64,000 nt of DNA, taken from an uncultured Porphyromonadaceae bacterium. Lineage in GTDB: Bacteria > Bacteroidota > Bacteroidia > Bacteroidales > Muribaculaceae. Location: positions 62,001 to 126,000 of the forward strand of contig CAMNRO010000001.1 of assembly GCA_946553045.1 (NCBI GenBank), written 5' to 3'. The position numbers were made by a program, and so were the translations under genes. Of the stretch, positions 1 through 8,735 are shown piece by piece (positions within the stretch are counted from its first letter, which is position 1; each line of letters opens with the position of its first letter). The notes under the pieces were generated by a model. The model had not been told where the DNA came from and did no database searches. It worked only from the letters and a program-made list of their open reading frames with translations.

Positions 1-1611
1 GGCACCGAGCCAGTACTGGTTTTTCGGAGCACCGGTGAGATTGCGCAGCGAGGTGTGCAGATAGCTATATGTGGCATGCAGACTGAGATTCTGCAACGGT
101 CGGCTGCTCAGGCTGATTTCTATGCCCTTGTTGATGAATGTACCCGTATTCTCATTCTTCATGTCTACGGTCTGAATCATGTTCGAGCCGCGACTGTAAT
201 AAGCCGTAAGCTCGGCCGACAAAAAATGGCTGAAGCGCTTTTCGACAGACAGCTCATAGTTCCACAAGCGCTCGGGCCGGAGGTCGGGATTAGCCATCCG
301 ATAGAGATACAGCTCCCGGAACGATGGATTTCGGTAGCCCATTGCGGCCGAGCCCTTGACGGTGACATCGCCGGGAGTATTTACGGCCACTCCGGCCTGA
401 GGCACCCAGCGTGTGCCGAACATATCGCTGTTTGCCATGCGCAGTCCGGCGCTGACAGTAAGCACCCGGCTGAAAAACGCCTGCGAAGCAGTGACATACG
501 GAGAATATTCAAGCACATATTTACGGCCTATAGTGCCCATTGCACCAGGCGTATGCGCGGTGCTGCCGCTCATAGGTATCTTGCCCGAGTAACGGCTGAA
601 GTCGAAGCCCGCCGTTATGGCAGTACCCTCCCTTGGAGTAAAATTCTGATAAGCCATCACACCGAACCTGTCGTCCACGCTGTGGAAATGACGCGGATCG
701 TCGACGTAGTGATTGCCGTAGCTGTAATATACTCTGACCGTTCCCCCGGTATTGCCATAAGTGTTTGTAATGGCCGCAGAGGCCTCACCACGAAGCACGT
801 CCTGCGTGTAGACTGCCGTAGACGCCGGATCGGAAAGCGTCGGATAAATCGGGTCATCTGCATTGAATTTCATCACAGTATAGTCTGCCTGGGCCTTCCA
901 CGTCGCAGAGAAATCATATGCGAGTTTGGCATAGGCGCCGCCCTGCCTGAAATCGAAGCCCTCGACATTGCCGTCGGTACGGTCATAGGAAAGCGAAACA
1001 AGCGACGACATGCGTCCGTAGCGCGCAGTGCCTGTAAGACTCGTCTGCCACGTATTGTATGAACCATATTGTGTGGTAAGGTCGGCATGAAAACCGTCGG
1101 CCTTAGCTCCGCGCGTTATCACATTGATAGTACCTGCCATAGCGTTGGAGCCATATAATACCGACGCAGGACCTCGAAGCACCTCGACGCGCTCTACATA
1201 CTCCTTGCTGTAGAAATCGCCTATATGATGCGAATAAATACCTGCGAACTGAGGCTGGCCATCCATCATCATCAGCACGGCACTTGCGCGGTCTCCGCCC
1301 ACTCCTCTCATCTTTATATGTCCGGCGCCGTTGCCCGAAACTCCATAGCCGAAAATGCCTCTCTCGGTCACAAAGAGGCTCGGCACACGGCCTTTGAGCG
1401 CAGTCAGCAGCTGCGGGCTGCCCGAAGCCTCAAGCTCAGCGCGGTCAATCACAGAGACCGTATATGGCAACAGACGGGCCTCCACAGCCTTATTTGAGCC
1501 TGTAACCACAATTTCCTCGAGGGCTTCGACACTATTGTCTTCAGAAGCAGTCTGCGCTGCCGCCACAGACCCGACGGCGACTGCCAACATGAGTATAAAT
1601 GCTTTTTCCAT
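1..1611 (-). CDS. TonB-dependent outer-membrane receptor (3' end cut by window edge)
   Basis: The frame is open from an ATG at 1609-1611 to the left edge, giving 537 codons without a stop, so the C-terminal barrel strands lie outside the window. It begins with a signal peptide (about 20 residues ending VAAAQ) and a TonB-box-like EEIVVTGS. The plug shows RAELEASG, VLMMMDG and the typical VEVLRGPASVLYGSNAMAG, followed by amphipathic barrel strands rich in aromatic residues. There is no N-terminal carboxypeptidase-like domain, so it resembles BtuB/FepA-type receptors for cobalamin, siderophores or metals rather than SusC. Family knowledge says it imports a scarce ligand using TonB energy; the ligand cannot be read here. 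It is monocistronic at its 5' side, with its own promoter and a striking palindrome upstream. Confidence 0.88.
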   Translation of the reverse strand, partial: MEKAFILMLAVAVGSVAAAQTASEDNSVEALEEIVVTGSNKAVEARLLPYTVSVIDRAELEASGSPQLLTALKGRVPSLFVTERGIFGYGVSGNGAGHIKMRGVGGDRASAVLMMMDGQPQFAGIYSHHIGDFYSKEYVERVEVLRGPASVLYGSNAMAGTINVITRGAKADGFHADLTTQYGSYNTWQTSLTGTARYGRMSSLVSLSYDRTDGNVEGFDFRQGGAYAKLAYDFSATWKAQADYTVMKFNADDPIYPTLSDPASTAVYTQDVLRGEASAAITNTYGNTGGTVRVYYSYGNHYVDDPRHFHSVDDRFGVMAYQNFTPREGTAITAGFDFSRYSGKIPMSGSTAHTPGAMGTIGRKYVLEYSPYVTASQAFFSRVLTVSAGLRMANSDMFGTRWVPQAGVAVNTPGDVTVKGSAAMGYRNPSFRELYLYRMANPDLRPERLWNYELSVEKRFSHFLSAELTAYYSRGSNMIQTVDMKNENTGTFINKGIEISLSSRPLQNLSLHATYSYLHTSLRNLTGAPKNQYWLGA

Positions 1612-1620
1612 ATTCGGTTG

Positions 1621-1628
1621 CAAAGATA
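1621..1628 (-). promoter_or_regulatory. Promoter -7 element of the TonB receptor
   Basis: On the minus strand this reads TATCTTTG, a match to the Bacteroidetes TAnnTTTG element, 10 bases before the receptor ATG. No TTTG is seen at -33; that position falls inside the palindrome at 1639-1664, which suggests regulated rather than constitutive use. Confidence 0.7.
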
Positions 1629-1638
1629 CGACAATACC

Positions 1639-1664
1639 CCGTAATATATTAACCTATATTACGG
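1639..1664. promoter_or_regulatory. Perfect 10-bp inverted repeat, candidate operator
   Basis: CCGTAATATA and TATATTACGG form perfect arms around the 6-base spacer TTAACC. The palindrome covers the -33 position of the TonB receptor promoter, where a bound repressor or activator would act. The arms do not match a classical Fur box. The regulator is unknown. Confidence 0.6.
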
Positions 1665-1702
1665 TTATGCTTACCTTTTTCACTCTCCCCCCAGAACTGA
1701 TA

Positions 1703-2227
1703 TCAGAAAAGGACTCCGATTTTTACCCCCGCAGAACTGAGACTTTGAAAATGATGGACCATCTCGGCGCCGACTACATTCCTGCGCTCTCTGAAAGTAT
1801 AGCCGATGATGAGATGCGAAGAGAATTTAGCACCCCGGGCAAGGTTGATGCCAAGACCAGTGGCACCATAAAGACCGGTCTGCTGGTGATTATGCTCAAG
1901 ATAGTTGAGAGAAGTGCCAAGCTTCAAATCCCAGAAAAGCAAGGAAGGCCTGTTGCGGAAATTTGTGCGGAAATTCACATAAATAGGGTAAGAGCGGCAT
2001 GAGTTGCTGACCATAATATCGGCTTCGGCACCGATACCGAGAAATTTTATCCAGCCACGGCTCATGCCGAATACTGCATTGAAGTCGATAGTACTCATAT
2101 CGCTGCCGCTCAAATCAATCGAAGCACCGGCGTCGGCGCCCCATACAAACCTCGTCACAGGCTTTTCGGCATAAGAAGCAGCGGCGGCAGCCAGCAAGGT
2201 CAGCAATGCAAAGACAAACCGTTTCAT
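1703..2227 (-). CDS. Small outer-membrane beta-barrel protein, unknown function
   Basis: A 174-residue protein with a clear signal peptide (MKRFVFALLTLLAAAAASYA). The mature part has alternating hydrophobic/polar strands, glycine and aromatic residues (FGMSRGWIKFLGIGAEADI, GLGINLARG) and a final strand ending in phenylalanine (GVKIGVLF), as expected for a barrel inserted by the Bam machinery. Its ATG overlaps the prmA stop as ATGA at 2224-2227, so it is translationally coupled to prmA and shares its promoter. No enzyme motif is visible. Probably an 8-stranded structural or porin-like protein; no specific role can be assigned. Confidence 0.75.
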   Translation of the reverse strand: MKRFVFALLTLLAAAAASYAEKPVTRFVWGADAGASIDLSGSDMSTIDFNAVFGMSRGWIKFLGIGAEADIMVSNSCRSYPIYVNFRTNFRNRPSLLFWDLKLGTSLNYLEHNHQQTGLYGATGLGINLARGAKFSSHLIIGYTFRERRNVVGAEMVHHFQSLSSAGVKIGVLF

Positions 2228-3090
2228 GCTTTCCGGAATGTCATGGACGACCAGTTGTCGGTTTCGTCGGCTGCAATAAACTCAAAACCTGCATTTCGGG
2301 CGGCCTCGGCAACTATTTCGCGGTCTGAAACATAAAATCCGCTTACCACAAGAACGCCTCCGTGCCGTGTCGCGGCCGCATATCGGCCAATATCGGCCGT
2401 AATTACATTGCGGTTGATATTGGCGAGGAAAAAATCGGCCTCATAACCGACCGAGGCAAGTGCAGTCGCGTCGCCGCCAATTATCTTCACAGCATCAGGG
2501 CCGGCAAGATTCAGCGCCACATTATCGCGTGCATTGGCCTCGGCAAAGGCATCGATTTCGATTCCGGTGACCGGGCGTGCGCCGAGCATAGCAGCCAGAA
2601 TAGCAAGGATACCGGAGCCGGTGCCCATGTCTATCACTGATTTACCCTCGACTCCGGCCGCAAGAAGCGCTCTCATCATAAGCGATGTTGTGGCATGATG
2701 GCCGGTGCCGAAAGCCATATTGGGGTCTATCGTTATATCGTATTTCGCTGCCGGAATATCGGTGTGGAAACTGCTGTGTACAGCCACTATGCCCTCTACG
2801 AGAATAGGACGGAAATAATTTTTCTCCCATTCGGCGTTCCAGTCGCGGCCTTCCACAAATTCGGCCTCGAAAGTGGCTTCGGCAAACGGCTTCAGCTCTT
2901 CGAGGGCTTCGGCCACAGCCTCGGGAGAATAAAGAGGCGCCGGCACAAAAGCCGTAAGGCCCTCGCCGGGGCAATCTTCGCGGGGCACAAACGACTCGAA
3001 ACCAATAGGAGCAAGAAGGTCGGCGGCCAAATCGCAGAAATCGGCTGAAGCCGGCGAAATACCGATTTCAACCTTATAATAATCATTCAT
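2224..3090 (-). CDS. prmA: Ribosomal protein L11 methyltransferase
   Basis: PrmA trimethylates ribosomal protein L11 with S-adenosylmethionine in the cytoplasm. The protein (288 residues from the chosen start) has the SAM-binding motif VIDMGTGSGILAI, the upstream DPNMAFGTGHHATT segment characteristic of PrmA, and NINRNVI in the position of the catalytic NPP-like loop. The frame extends upstream to 3174, but a divergent promoter at 3127-3134 means the message starts near 3120, so only ATGs at 3105 and 3090 are possible. The 3090 start gives the family-typical MNDYYKVEIG beginning; 3105 would add five residues. It is followed by a beta-barrel gene with a 4-base overlap. Confidence 0.9.
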   Translation of the reverse strand: MNDYYKVEIGISPASADFCDLAADLLAPIGFESFVPREDCPGEGLTAFVPAPLYSPEAVAEALEELKPFAEATFEAEFVEGRDWNAEWEKNYFRPILVEGIVAVHSSFHTDIPAAKYDITIDPNMAFGTGHHATTSLMMRALLAAGVEGKSVIDMGTGSGILAILAAMLGARPVTGIEIDAFAEANARDNVALNLAGPDAVKIIGGDATALASVGYEADFFLANINRNVITADIGRYAAATRHGGVLVVSGFYVSDREIVAEAARNAGFEFIAADETDNWSSMTFRKA

Positions 3091-3126
3091 CGTAGGCTTG
3101 TTCATTGCATAGACGTATTTGTTTCG

Positions 3127-3134
3127 CAAAGGTA
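3127..3134 (-). promoter_or_regulatory. Promoter -7 element of prmA
   Basis: Minus strand TACCTTTG matches TAnnTTTG. It lies 22-37 bases before the two possible prmA starts and decides against the longer upstream reading frame. It is back-to-back with the promoter at 3157-3164 for the divergent gene. Confidence 0.7.
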
Positions 3135-3156
3135 AGCTATTTTCGGAAATTTTCAC

Positions 3157-3164
3157 TAATTTTG
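3157..3164 (+). promoter_or_regulatory. Promoter -7 element of the fur-like gene and purA
   Basis: TAATTTTG matches TAnnTTTG, 36 bases before the ATG at 3201. It sets the start of the fur-like gene downstream of an in-frame upstream ATG at 3105, which the transcript cannot contain. Confidence 0.65.
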
Positions 3165-3200
3165 CACACGTCAAAAAAACGCATCAGTCCTTACACAAGC

Positions 3201-3677
3201 ATGACCGGCGAAAAGCATAAACAAGATTTTGCGCTGCAGAAACTCACCGAGTATCTCGCACGCACCGGTCGTCGCAACACTCCCGAACGGCTCGAAATAC
3301 TCGAAGCGGCACGTTCGCTCGTCACAGGCTTCTCTGTCGAAGAGCTTGCCAACGCCGTTGCGGCGCGCGGAGTGAGAGTATCGCTCGCCACAGTCTACAA
3401 CGCCGTAGAGCTGTTTGTCGCCGCAGGCATCCTTGCCCGCTACTTCGGTAGCCGCGGAGCCCTCTTCGAGATTCTGCCCGCAAACCGCCATCACCTTGTG
3501 TGCCTCAGCTGCGGCAAAACCAAAGCCGTAAAGGACCAGTCGTTTTCCGAAGTGCTCCGCGCGCGCCACTATTCGGCGTTCACCGCATCTTATTTCGAGA
3601 TGACAGTATATGGCGTATGCTCGGCCTGCGCCAGAAAAGCCAAGAAAACCAACATCAACACCCGCATAAAAAAATGA
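3201..3677 (+). CDS. Fur-family transcriptional regulator
   Basis: A 158-residue metalloregulator of the Fur/PerR/Zur family. The N-terminal winged helix includes LATVYNAVELFVAAGIL, and the C-terminal metal region has HHLVCLSCGKTK and VCSACARK, giving the paired CxxC sites of a structural zinc. The start is the ATG at 3201, because the promoter element at 3157-3164 lies downstream of the only other in-frame ATG. Its stop overlaps the purA start (ATGA, 3674-3677), so the two genes form an operon. A fur-like gene before purA also occurs in other Bacteroidales (recollection of family context). Whether it senses iron, zinc or peroxide cannot be decided from the motifs alone. Confidence 0.88.
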   Translation: MTGEKHKQDFALQKLTEYLARTGRRNTPERLEILEAARSLVTGFSVEELANAVAARGVRVSLATVYNAVELFVAAGILARYFGSRGALFEILPANRHHLVCLSCGKTKAVKDQSFSEVLRARHYSAFTASYFEMTVYGVCSACARKAKKTNINTRIKK

Positions 3678-4975
3678 AAGCCGATCTTCTTTTAGGCCTC
3701 CAGTGGGGCGACGAAGGCAAAGGCAAAATCGTCGATGTCCTCGCCCCCGCTTATAATATTGTCGCACGCTTTCAGGGCGGCCCCAACGCAGGCCACACCC
3801 TCGAATTCGACGGCCACAAGCACGTGCTCCGTTCAATCCCCTCGGGCGTCTTTGCAAAAGGTGCAATCACCAATGTGATTGGCAACGGCGTTGTGCTCGA
3901 CCCCGTGCTGTTCCGCGGCGAAGCCGAACAGCTCGAAGCTGACGGCGTAGACCTCCACGCCATTCTCAAAATCTCGAAAAAGGCACATCTCATCATGCCC
4001 ACACACCGCCTGCTCGATGCAGCCGGCGAACGCGCAATGGGCAGCGGTAAGATAGGCACCACCGGCAAAGGCATCGGCCCTACATATACCGATAAAATAT
4101 CGCGTCATGGCCTCCGCGTCGGCGACACCCTCCGCGACGATTTCAAAACCCGCTACGAAGCCGCCCGCGACGCACACCTGCGCCGCCTCGAAGGCATGGG
4201 CGCCGAAATCGACAAAGAAAAACTGGCAGACGCAGAAAACGAATGGTTCGCCGCCATCGACTATATCCGCACTTTCGGCCTCACCGACACCGAACACTAT
4301 ATCAACAAAGCCCTCAACGACGAAAAGAGCGTGCTCTGCGAAGGCGCTCAGGGCACTATGCTCGACGTTGACTTCGGTTCATACCCCTTTGTGACATCAA
4401 GCAACACCGTAGCCGCAGGCGCCTGCACAGGTCTCGGCATCGCCCCCGGCCGCATAGGCAAGGTCTACGGTATCTTCAAGGCATACTGCACACGCGTAGG
4501 CAGCGGTCCTTTCCCCACCGAACTTTTCGACGAGACAGGCGCAACCATACGCAACATCGGCCATGAATACGGCGCTGTGACAGGCCGCGAACGCCGCTGC
4601 GGCTGGCTCGACCTCGTCGCTCTCCGCTATGCCGTGATGATAAACGGCGCCACACATCTCATCATGATGAAGAGCGACGTCCTCGACGGCTTCGACACCA
4701 TCAAGGTCGCCACTGCATACCGTATGCCCGACGGCACCGTCACCTCCGACTTCCCCTACTCCGTCGGCGACAATGCCGAAGGCGCAGGCATAGCCGAACC
4801 TATCTACGACGAGCTCCCCGGCTGGAAAACCGACCTCTCCAAGGCCCGCGCAGAAGAGGAACTTCCCGAAGCTTTCCGCAACTACGTAGCCTACATCGAA
4901 AAACAGGTAGGCGTACCCGTAGCCGTAATCTCAGTAGGCCCCGACCGCGAAGAAACCATCATCAGAAGTCTCTGA
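3674..4975 (+). CDS. purA: Adenylosuccinate synthetase
   Basis: PurA joins IMP and aspartate using GTP to make adenylosuccinate, the first committed step to AMP. The protein is 433 residues, normal for the family. It starts MKADLLLGLQWGDEGKGK, the P-loop-like GDEGKGK motif that binds the phosphates, followed by GPNAGHT and the GTTGKGIGPTYTDK segment. The ATG at 3674 overlaps the stop of the upstream fur-like gene, so the longer open frame upstream is rejected. A strong terminator follows at 4997-5029. Confidence 0.97.
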   Translation: MKADLLLGLQWGDEGKGKIVDVLAPAYNIVARFQGGPNAGHTLEFDGHKHVLRSIPSGVFAKGAITNVIGNGVVLDPVLFRGEAEQLEADGVDLHAILKISKKAHLIMPTHRLLDAAGERAMGSGKIGTTGKGIGPTYTDKISRHGLRVGDTLRDDFKTRYEAARDAHLRRLEGMGAEIDKEKLADAENEWFAAIDYIRTFGLTDTEHYINKALNDEKSVLCEGAQGTMLDVDFGSYPFVTSSNTVAAGACTGLGIAPGRIGKVYGIFKAYCTRVGSGPFPTELFDETGATIRNIGHEYGAVTGRERRCGWLDLVALRYAVMINGATHLIMMKSDVLDGFDTIKVATAYRMPDGTVTSDFPYSVGDNAEGAGIAEPIYDELPGWKTDLSKARAEEELPEAFRNYVAYIEKQVGVPVAVISVGPDREETIIRSL

Positions 4976-4996
4976 TATTATTCTAAACAAAACTTG

Positions 4997-5029
4997 ACGG
5001 CGGGCTTCGACAAAAAGCCCGCCGTTTTA
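4997..5029 (+). terminator. Intrinsic terminator after purA
   Basis: A perfect 11-bp stem (ACGGCGGGCTT with AAGCCCGCCGT) and a 7-base loop are followed by TTTTA. It ends the fur-purA transcript just 5 bases before the next gene, so that gene either has a promoter inside this region or depends on readthrough. Confidence 0.88.
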
Positions 5030-5034
5030 CTACC

Positions 5035-5655
5035 ATGAAAAAAATAGCATTTTTATTAGCAGTCATAATAGGCCTATCCGCCAGTTCAAGAGACTTCCGC
5101 TTCGGAGCCGATGTCGGTCTGGACCTATCAAAGGCCTCGAACACTAAAGGCGGAACATATCCGGCCTATCACGTCGCTTTTGTCGGAGAATACGACTTCA
5201 AATCGGCAACAGAAGGACTTTTTTTAGCTGCAAAGATAGGCCTGAACGCCAAAAGTTGGTCACACGACTTCAGACTTATATCACAGCCGGCTAAAAGGAT
5301 ATCACACCCGCACTACATTCAGGTGCCGGTAACTATCGGGTATCGCCTGCCTCTAAACGACATTGCATCTTTGCGCATTGAAGCCGGTCCATATTTTTCG
5401 GCAGGCCTGTTCGGCAACTCGAAAGTGAACCTCTACAACGGCATGGCAAAACCATACAAAAACAGCGAAGAAAACTGTTTTGGAAAAGATGGTCTCTACA
5501 ATCGCTTCGACACCGGCATTAGCGCCGGCATTGGCGTCACTCTGTTCGGGCACTGGGAGATAGGCATAAACACGAACATACAGCTCAACAAATTCGACTC
5601 CGCCGAAAACAGATCGAACCGCACCTTCGGCCTCTGCACAGGCTTCCTATTCTGA
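5035..5655 (+). CDS. Outer-membrane beta-barrel protein, unknown function
   Basis: A 206-residue protein with signal peptide MKKIAFLLAVIIGLSASS and a mature part of repeated amphipathic strands (FRFGADVGLDLS, LFLAAKIGLNAKSW, SLRIEAGPYFSAGLFG, GISAGIGVTLFGHWEIGINTNIQLN) ending in a terminal phenylalanine (FGLCTGFLF). This is the pattern of the PorT-like outer-membrane beta-barrel families common in Bacteroidetes. It follows the purA terminator by only 5 bases and no clear promoter of its own is visible. Base composition is slightly more AT-rich than its neighbours. Function unknown. Confidence 0.75.
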   Translation: MKKIAFLLAVIIGLSASSRDFRFGADVGLDLSKASNTKGGTYPAYHVAFVGEYDFKSATEGLFLAAKIGLNAKSWSHDFRLISQPAKRISHPHYIQVPVTIGYRLPLNDIASLRIEAGPYFSAGLFGNSKVNLYNGMAKPYKNSEENCFGKDGLYNRFDTGISAGIGVTLFGHWEIGINTNIQLNKFDSAENRSNRTFGLCTGFLF

Positions 5656-5682
5656 CCGCACGACCAAGACACAGACAGCGGG

Positions 5683-5714
5683 TTTGCGGAAGCGAGGGAT
5701 TTTTTGTAATTTTG
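5683..5714 (+). promoter_or_regulatory. Promoter of lepA
   Basis: TTTG at 5683-5686 and TAATTTTG at 5707-5714 are separated by 20 bases, the Bacteroidetes -33/-7 arrangement. The ATG of lepA lies 17 bases downstream, so the leader is very short. Confidence 0.8.
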
Positions 5715-5730
5715 CTGCAAATTTCCGGAA

Positions 5731-7518
5731 ATGAAAAATATTCGCAACTTCTGCATAATCGCACATATAGACCACGGCAAGTCCACTCTTGCCGACCGCC
5801 TGCTTGAATACACCAACACTGTATCCGCCAAAGATATGGAGGCCCAGGTGCTCGACGACATGGACCTCGAGCGCGAACGAGGCATCACAATCAAGAGCCA
5901 CGCCATACAGATGGATTACGAGCTAAACGGCGAAAAATATGTGCTCAACCTTATCGACACCCCGGGACACGTCGACTTCTCCTATGAGGTGTCGCGCTCT
6001 ATCGCCGCATGCGAAGGAGCCCTCCTCATCGTCGACGGCTCGCAAGGCATTCAGGCCCAGACCATTTCGAACCTATATATGGCCATCGACAATGACCTGG
6101 AGATAATCCCTGTCATAAACAAGGTAGACCTCGATTCGGCCAAGCCCGAAGAGGTCGAAGACCAGATTGTAGACCTCCTGGGCTGTAAACGCGAGGAAAT
6201 AATCCGAGCCAGCGGCAAAACCGGCTTAGGCGTACCCGAGATTCTTCAGGCCATCGTAGAGCGTATCCCCGCTCCCGTGGGCGACCCCTCGGCACCGCTC
6301 CAGGCCCTTATCTTCGACTCTGTCTTCAATCCCTTCCGTGGCATCATCGCTTATTTCAAAATACAGAACGGTTCTATCCGCAAGAACGATTTCGTAAAGT
6401 TTGTGGCGACCGGCAAGGAATACCACGCCGACGAAATCGGTATCCTCCGCCTCGACATGCAGCCACGCGCCGAACTCTCGGCCGGCAACGTAGGCTATAT
6501 CATATCGGGCATAAAGAGCAGCAAGGAAGTCAAGGTGGGCGATACAATCACCCACGTTGAGCGCCCCTGCACCGAGGCCATCGACGGCTTCGAGGAAGTC
6601 AAGCCCATGGTCTTCGCCGGCGTCTACCCCATTGAGACCGAAGACTTCGAAAACCTGCGCACATCGCTCGAGAAACTACAGCTCAACGACGCCTCGCTGA
6701 CGTTCACGCCTGAATCGTCGGCCGCCCTCGGTTTCGGTTTCCGCTGCGGCTTCCTCGGCCTGCTCCACATGGAGATTGTGCAGGAACGACTGGGCCGCGA
6801 ATTCGACATGGACGTCATCACCACCGTGCCCAACGTTAGCTACAAAGTCTTCGACAAACGCGGCGACATGGTAGAGGTACACAACCCGTCCGGTCTGCCC
6901 GACGCCACTCTCATAGACCATATCGAAGAGCCTTATATCCGCGCTTCTGTCATCACGACAGCCGACTTCATAGGTCCTATCATGACCCTATGCCTCGGCA
7001 AGCGCGGCGAGCTCGTCAAGCAGGAATACATATCGGGCAACCGCATGGAGCTGACTTTCGACATGCCTCTGGGCGAAATCGTGATAGATTTCTATGATAA
7101 GCTCAAGAGCATATCGAAGGGCTATGCATCGTTCGACTACCATATCCACGACTACCGCGAGAGCAAGCTCGTCAAACTCGACATTCTGCTCAACGGCGAG
7201 AGCGTCGACGCCCTTTCGACCCTCACACACGTAGACAACGCCGTGACATTCGGCCGCCGTATGTGCGAGAAACTCAAAGAGCTCATTCCGCGCCAGCAGT
7301 TCGACATCGCCATCCAGGCTGCTATCGGCGCCAAAATCATCGCACGCGAAACCATCAAGGCCGTGCGCAAGGACGTGACTGCCAAGTGCTACGGCGGCGA
7401 CATTTCGCGTAAGCGCAAACTGCTCGAAAAACAGAAACAGGGCAAGAAGCGCATGAAGCAGATTGGCCGCGTGGAAGTGCCCCAGAAAGCATTCCTCGCC
7501 GTCCTCAAACTCGATTGA
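5731..7518 (+). CDS. lepA: Elongation factor 4 (back-translocating GTPase)
   Basis: LepA/EF4 is a ribosome-bound GTPase that acts on stalled ribosomes or in initiation and subunit biogenesis. The 595-residue length is typical. The GTPase motifs are visible: [14 protein letters not shown] (G1), [10 protein letters not shown] (G2), DTPGHVDF (G3), NKVDL (G4) and SGKTGLG (G5). The LepA-specific C-terminal domain ([36 protein letters not shown]) is intact and separates it from EF-G and TypA. It shares an operon with the EamA transporter, whose ATG overlaps the lepA stop by one base. Confidence 0.97.
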   Translation: MKNIRNFCIIAHIDHGKSTLADRLLEYTNTVSAKDMEAQVLDDMDLERERGITIKSHAIQMDYELNGEKYVLNLIDTPGHVDFSYEVSRSIAACEGALLIVDGSQGIQAQTISNLYMAIDNDLEIIPVINKVDLDSAKPEEVEDQIVDLLGCKREEIIRASGKTGLGVPEILQAIVERIPAPVGDPSAPLQALIFDSVFNPFRGIIAYFKIQNGSIRKNDFVKFVATGKEYHADEIGILRLDMQPRAELSAGNVGYIISGIKSSKEVKVGDTITHVERPCTEAIDGFEEVKPMVFAGVYPIETEDFENLRTSLEKLQLNDASLTFTPESSAALGFGFRCGFLGLLHMEIVQERLGREFDMDVITTVPNVSYKVFDKRGDMVEVHNPSGLPDATLIDHIEEPYIRASVITTADFIGPIMTLCLGKRGELVKQEYISGNRMELTFDMPLGEIVIDFYDKLKSISKGYASFDYHIHDYRESKLVKLDILLNGESVDALSTLTHVDNAVTFGRRMCEKLKELIPRQQFDIAIQAAIGAKIIARETIKAVRKDVTAKCYGGDISRKRKLLEKQKQGKKRMKQIGRVEVPQKAFLAVLKLD

Positions 7519-8423
7519 TGGGCATACCCGAAAAATTCCGCGGACATCTGGCTCTTCTGGGAGCAAATGTCTGCTGGGGTCTTATGGCTCCGGTCGCCAA
7601 ACTTGTCATGGCGGCCGGCATCATCACCCCACTCGTGCTTACCGACTGCCGTATCTTCGGCGCCGCAATCCTCTTCTGGCTGCTGTCGCTCTGCGGCAAA
7701 CGCGAGCACGTGCCTGCCGGCGACATACTGCGCCTCGCCGGAGCCGGAATGCTCGGCATTCTATTCAACCAAGGCTGCTATATCTTCGGCGTAGGCTATA
7801 CCTCGCCCGGCGAAGCCTCCATCATCACCACCACGATGCCGATGTGGGTCATGGTGCTGGCAAGGATTATCCTCAAAGCGCCGATTACGGCTGGAAAGGC
7901 CATAGGCATTATCCTCGGAGCCATAGGCGCATTCACCCTTGTGTACTCGTCGCTCGGCTCGTCGCTGCGAGGCAACAATCCCCTCCTCGGCGACATGCTT
8001 GTGCTCACGGCGCAAATGTCGTACGCGCTGTACCTCACTCTCTACAAGAACTTTCTGAAGAAATACTCGCTGGTGACGCTGATGAAATGGATGTTCACCT
8101 TCGCCGCCATAGCCATACTCCCCTTCTCGGCTAAAAGCATCGCCGCCACCGACTGGAGCGCACTCACCCCGGCAGTAGCCGCCGGCGTGGGCTACGTAGT
8201 ATTCATGGGTACATTCGTGGCATATATCTGCATGATGACAGGACAGAAGGCCCTGATGCCGACAGTAGTAGGCATGTACAACTACTTCCAGCCCATCGTT
8301 GCCACCTGCGTCGGCCTCGCCCTCGGTCTCGACGTTTTCACACCCCTCAAAGCCCTTGCCGTAATTCTGATATTCGCCGGAGTCTACCTCGTATCAATCT
8401 CAAATAAAACCCATGCCAAATAA
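7518..8423 (+). CDS. EamA/DMT-family inner-membrane transporter
   Basis: A 301-residue protein with about ten predicted membrane helices in two repeated halves, the hallmark of the drug/metabolite transporter (EamA) superfamily. The first half begins LALLGANVCWGLMAPVAKL, a typical EamA start; the second begins after LLGDMLVLTAQMSYALYLTLYK. Members export amino acids, nucleotide precursors or other metabolites; the substrate cannot be inferred. The ATG at 7518 overlaps the last base of the lepA stop; a TTG three bases earlier is less likely. Transcribed with lepA. Confidence 0.85.
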   Translation: MGIPEKFRGHLALLGANVCWGLMAPVAKLVMAAGIITPLVLTDCRIFGAAILFWLLSLCGKREHVPAGDILRLAGAGMLGILFNQGCYIFGVGYTSPGEASIITTTMPMWVMVLARIILKAPITAGKAIGIILGAIGAFTLVYSSLGSSLRGNNPLLGDMLVLTAQMSYALYLTLYKNFLKKYSLVTLMKWMFTFAAIAILPFSAKSIAATDWSALTPAVAAGVGYVVFMGTFVAYICMMTGQKALMPTVVGMYNYFQPIVATCVGLALGLDVFTPLKALAVILIFAGVYLVSISNKTHAK

Positions 8424-8475
8424 AAGGCAAGCGCCACACGACATGGCAACTTTTTTTCAGTCGTAGAAAATAAAA

Positions 8476-8549
8476 GCCGGAGGCCGGGCCGACTCGTTTC
8501 ATACCGTCCATTTTGCAATGCGATAAATGAGTCAACGCCAGTCTCCGGC
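8476..8549. other. Nested inverted repeats in the 312-base intergenic region
   Basis: The stretch between the EamA gene and susD (8424-8735) has no gene. Its first half contains GCCGGAG (8476-8482) pairing with CTCCGGC (8543-8549), and inside that GACTC (8491-8495) pairing with GAGTC (8529-8533). This could be a folded 3' untranslated region of the lepA operon or a small RNA; no promoter is recognised. The second half holds the susCD terminator. Confidence 0.35.
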
Positions 8550-8641
8550 GGTCTGATTATGCAACCTTACAAATACATCTTGCGAATTTACAACTGAACC
8601 GTAAAAAAACCGCAAAAGGCGATAATCAGATGTAGTGAAAA

Positions 8642-8724
8642 ACATTCGGCCCGGTCCTAAACCTATTTTACTCCCTCTCAGAGGGGTTTTGCCTATGTAA
8701 TTAAGTCCAACCCGGGCCGAATGT
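8642..8724 (-). terminator. Terminator of the SusC/SusD transcript
   Basis: A perfect 13-bp stem (ACATTCGGCCCGG, 8642-8654, with its complement at 8712-8724) encloses 57 bases that include a smaller hairpin (CCCTC/GAGGG at 8673-8685). On the minus strand the stem is followed by TTTTTC. It starts 12 bases after the susD stop. The long, itself folded loop is unusual for a simple terminator. Confidence 0.75.
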
Positions 8725-8735
8725 AGAATGTCTGA

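Noticed and set aside
3090-3174. An N-terminally extended prmA starting at 3174
   Set aside because: The prmA promoter element at 3127-3134 lies downstream of that codon, so it would not be transcribed; the family also begins near MNDYYKVEIG.
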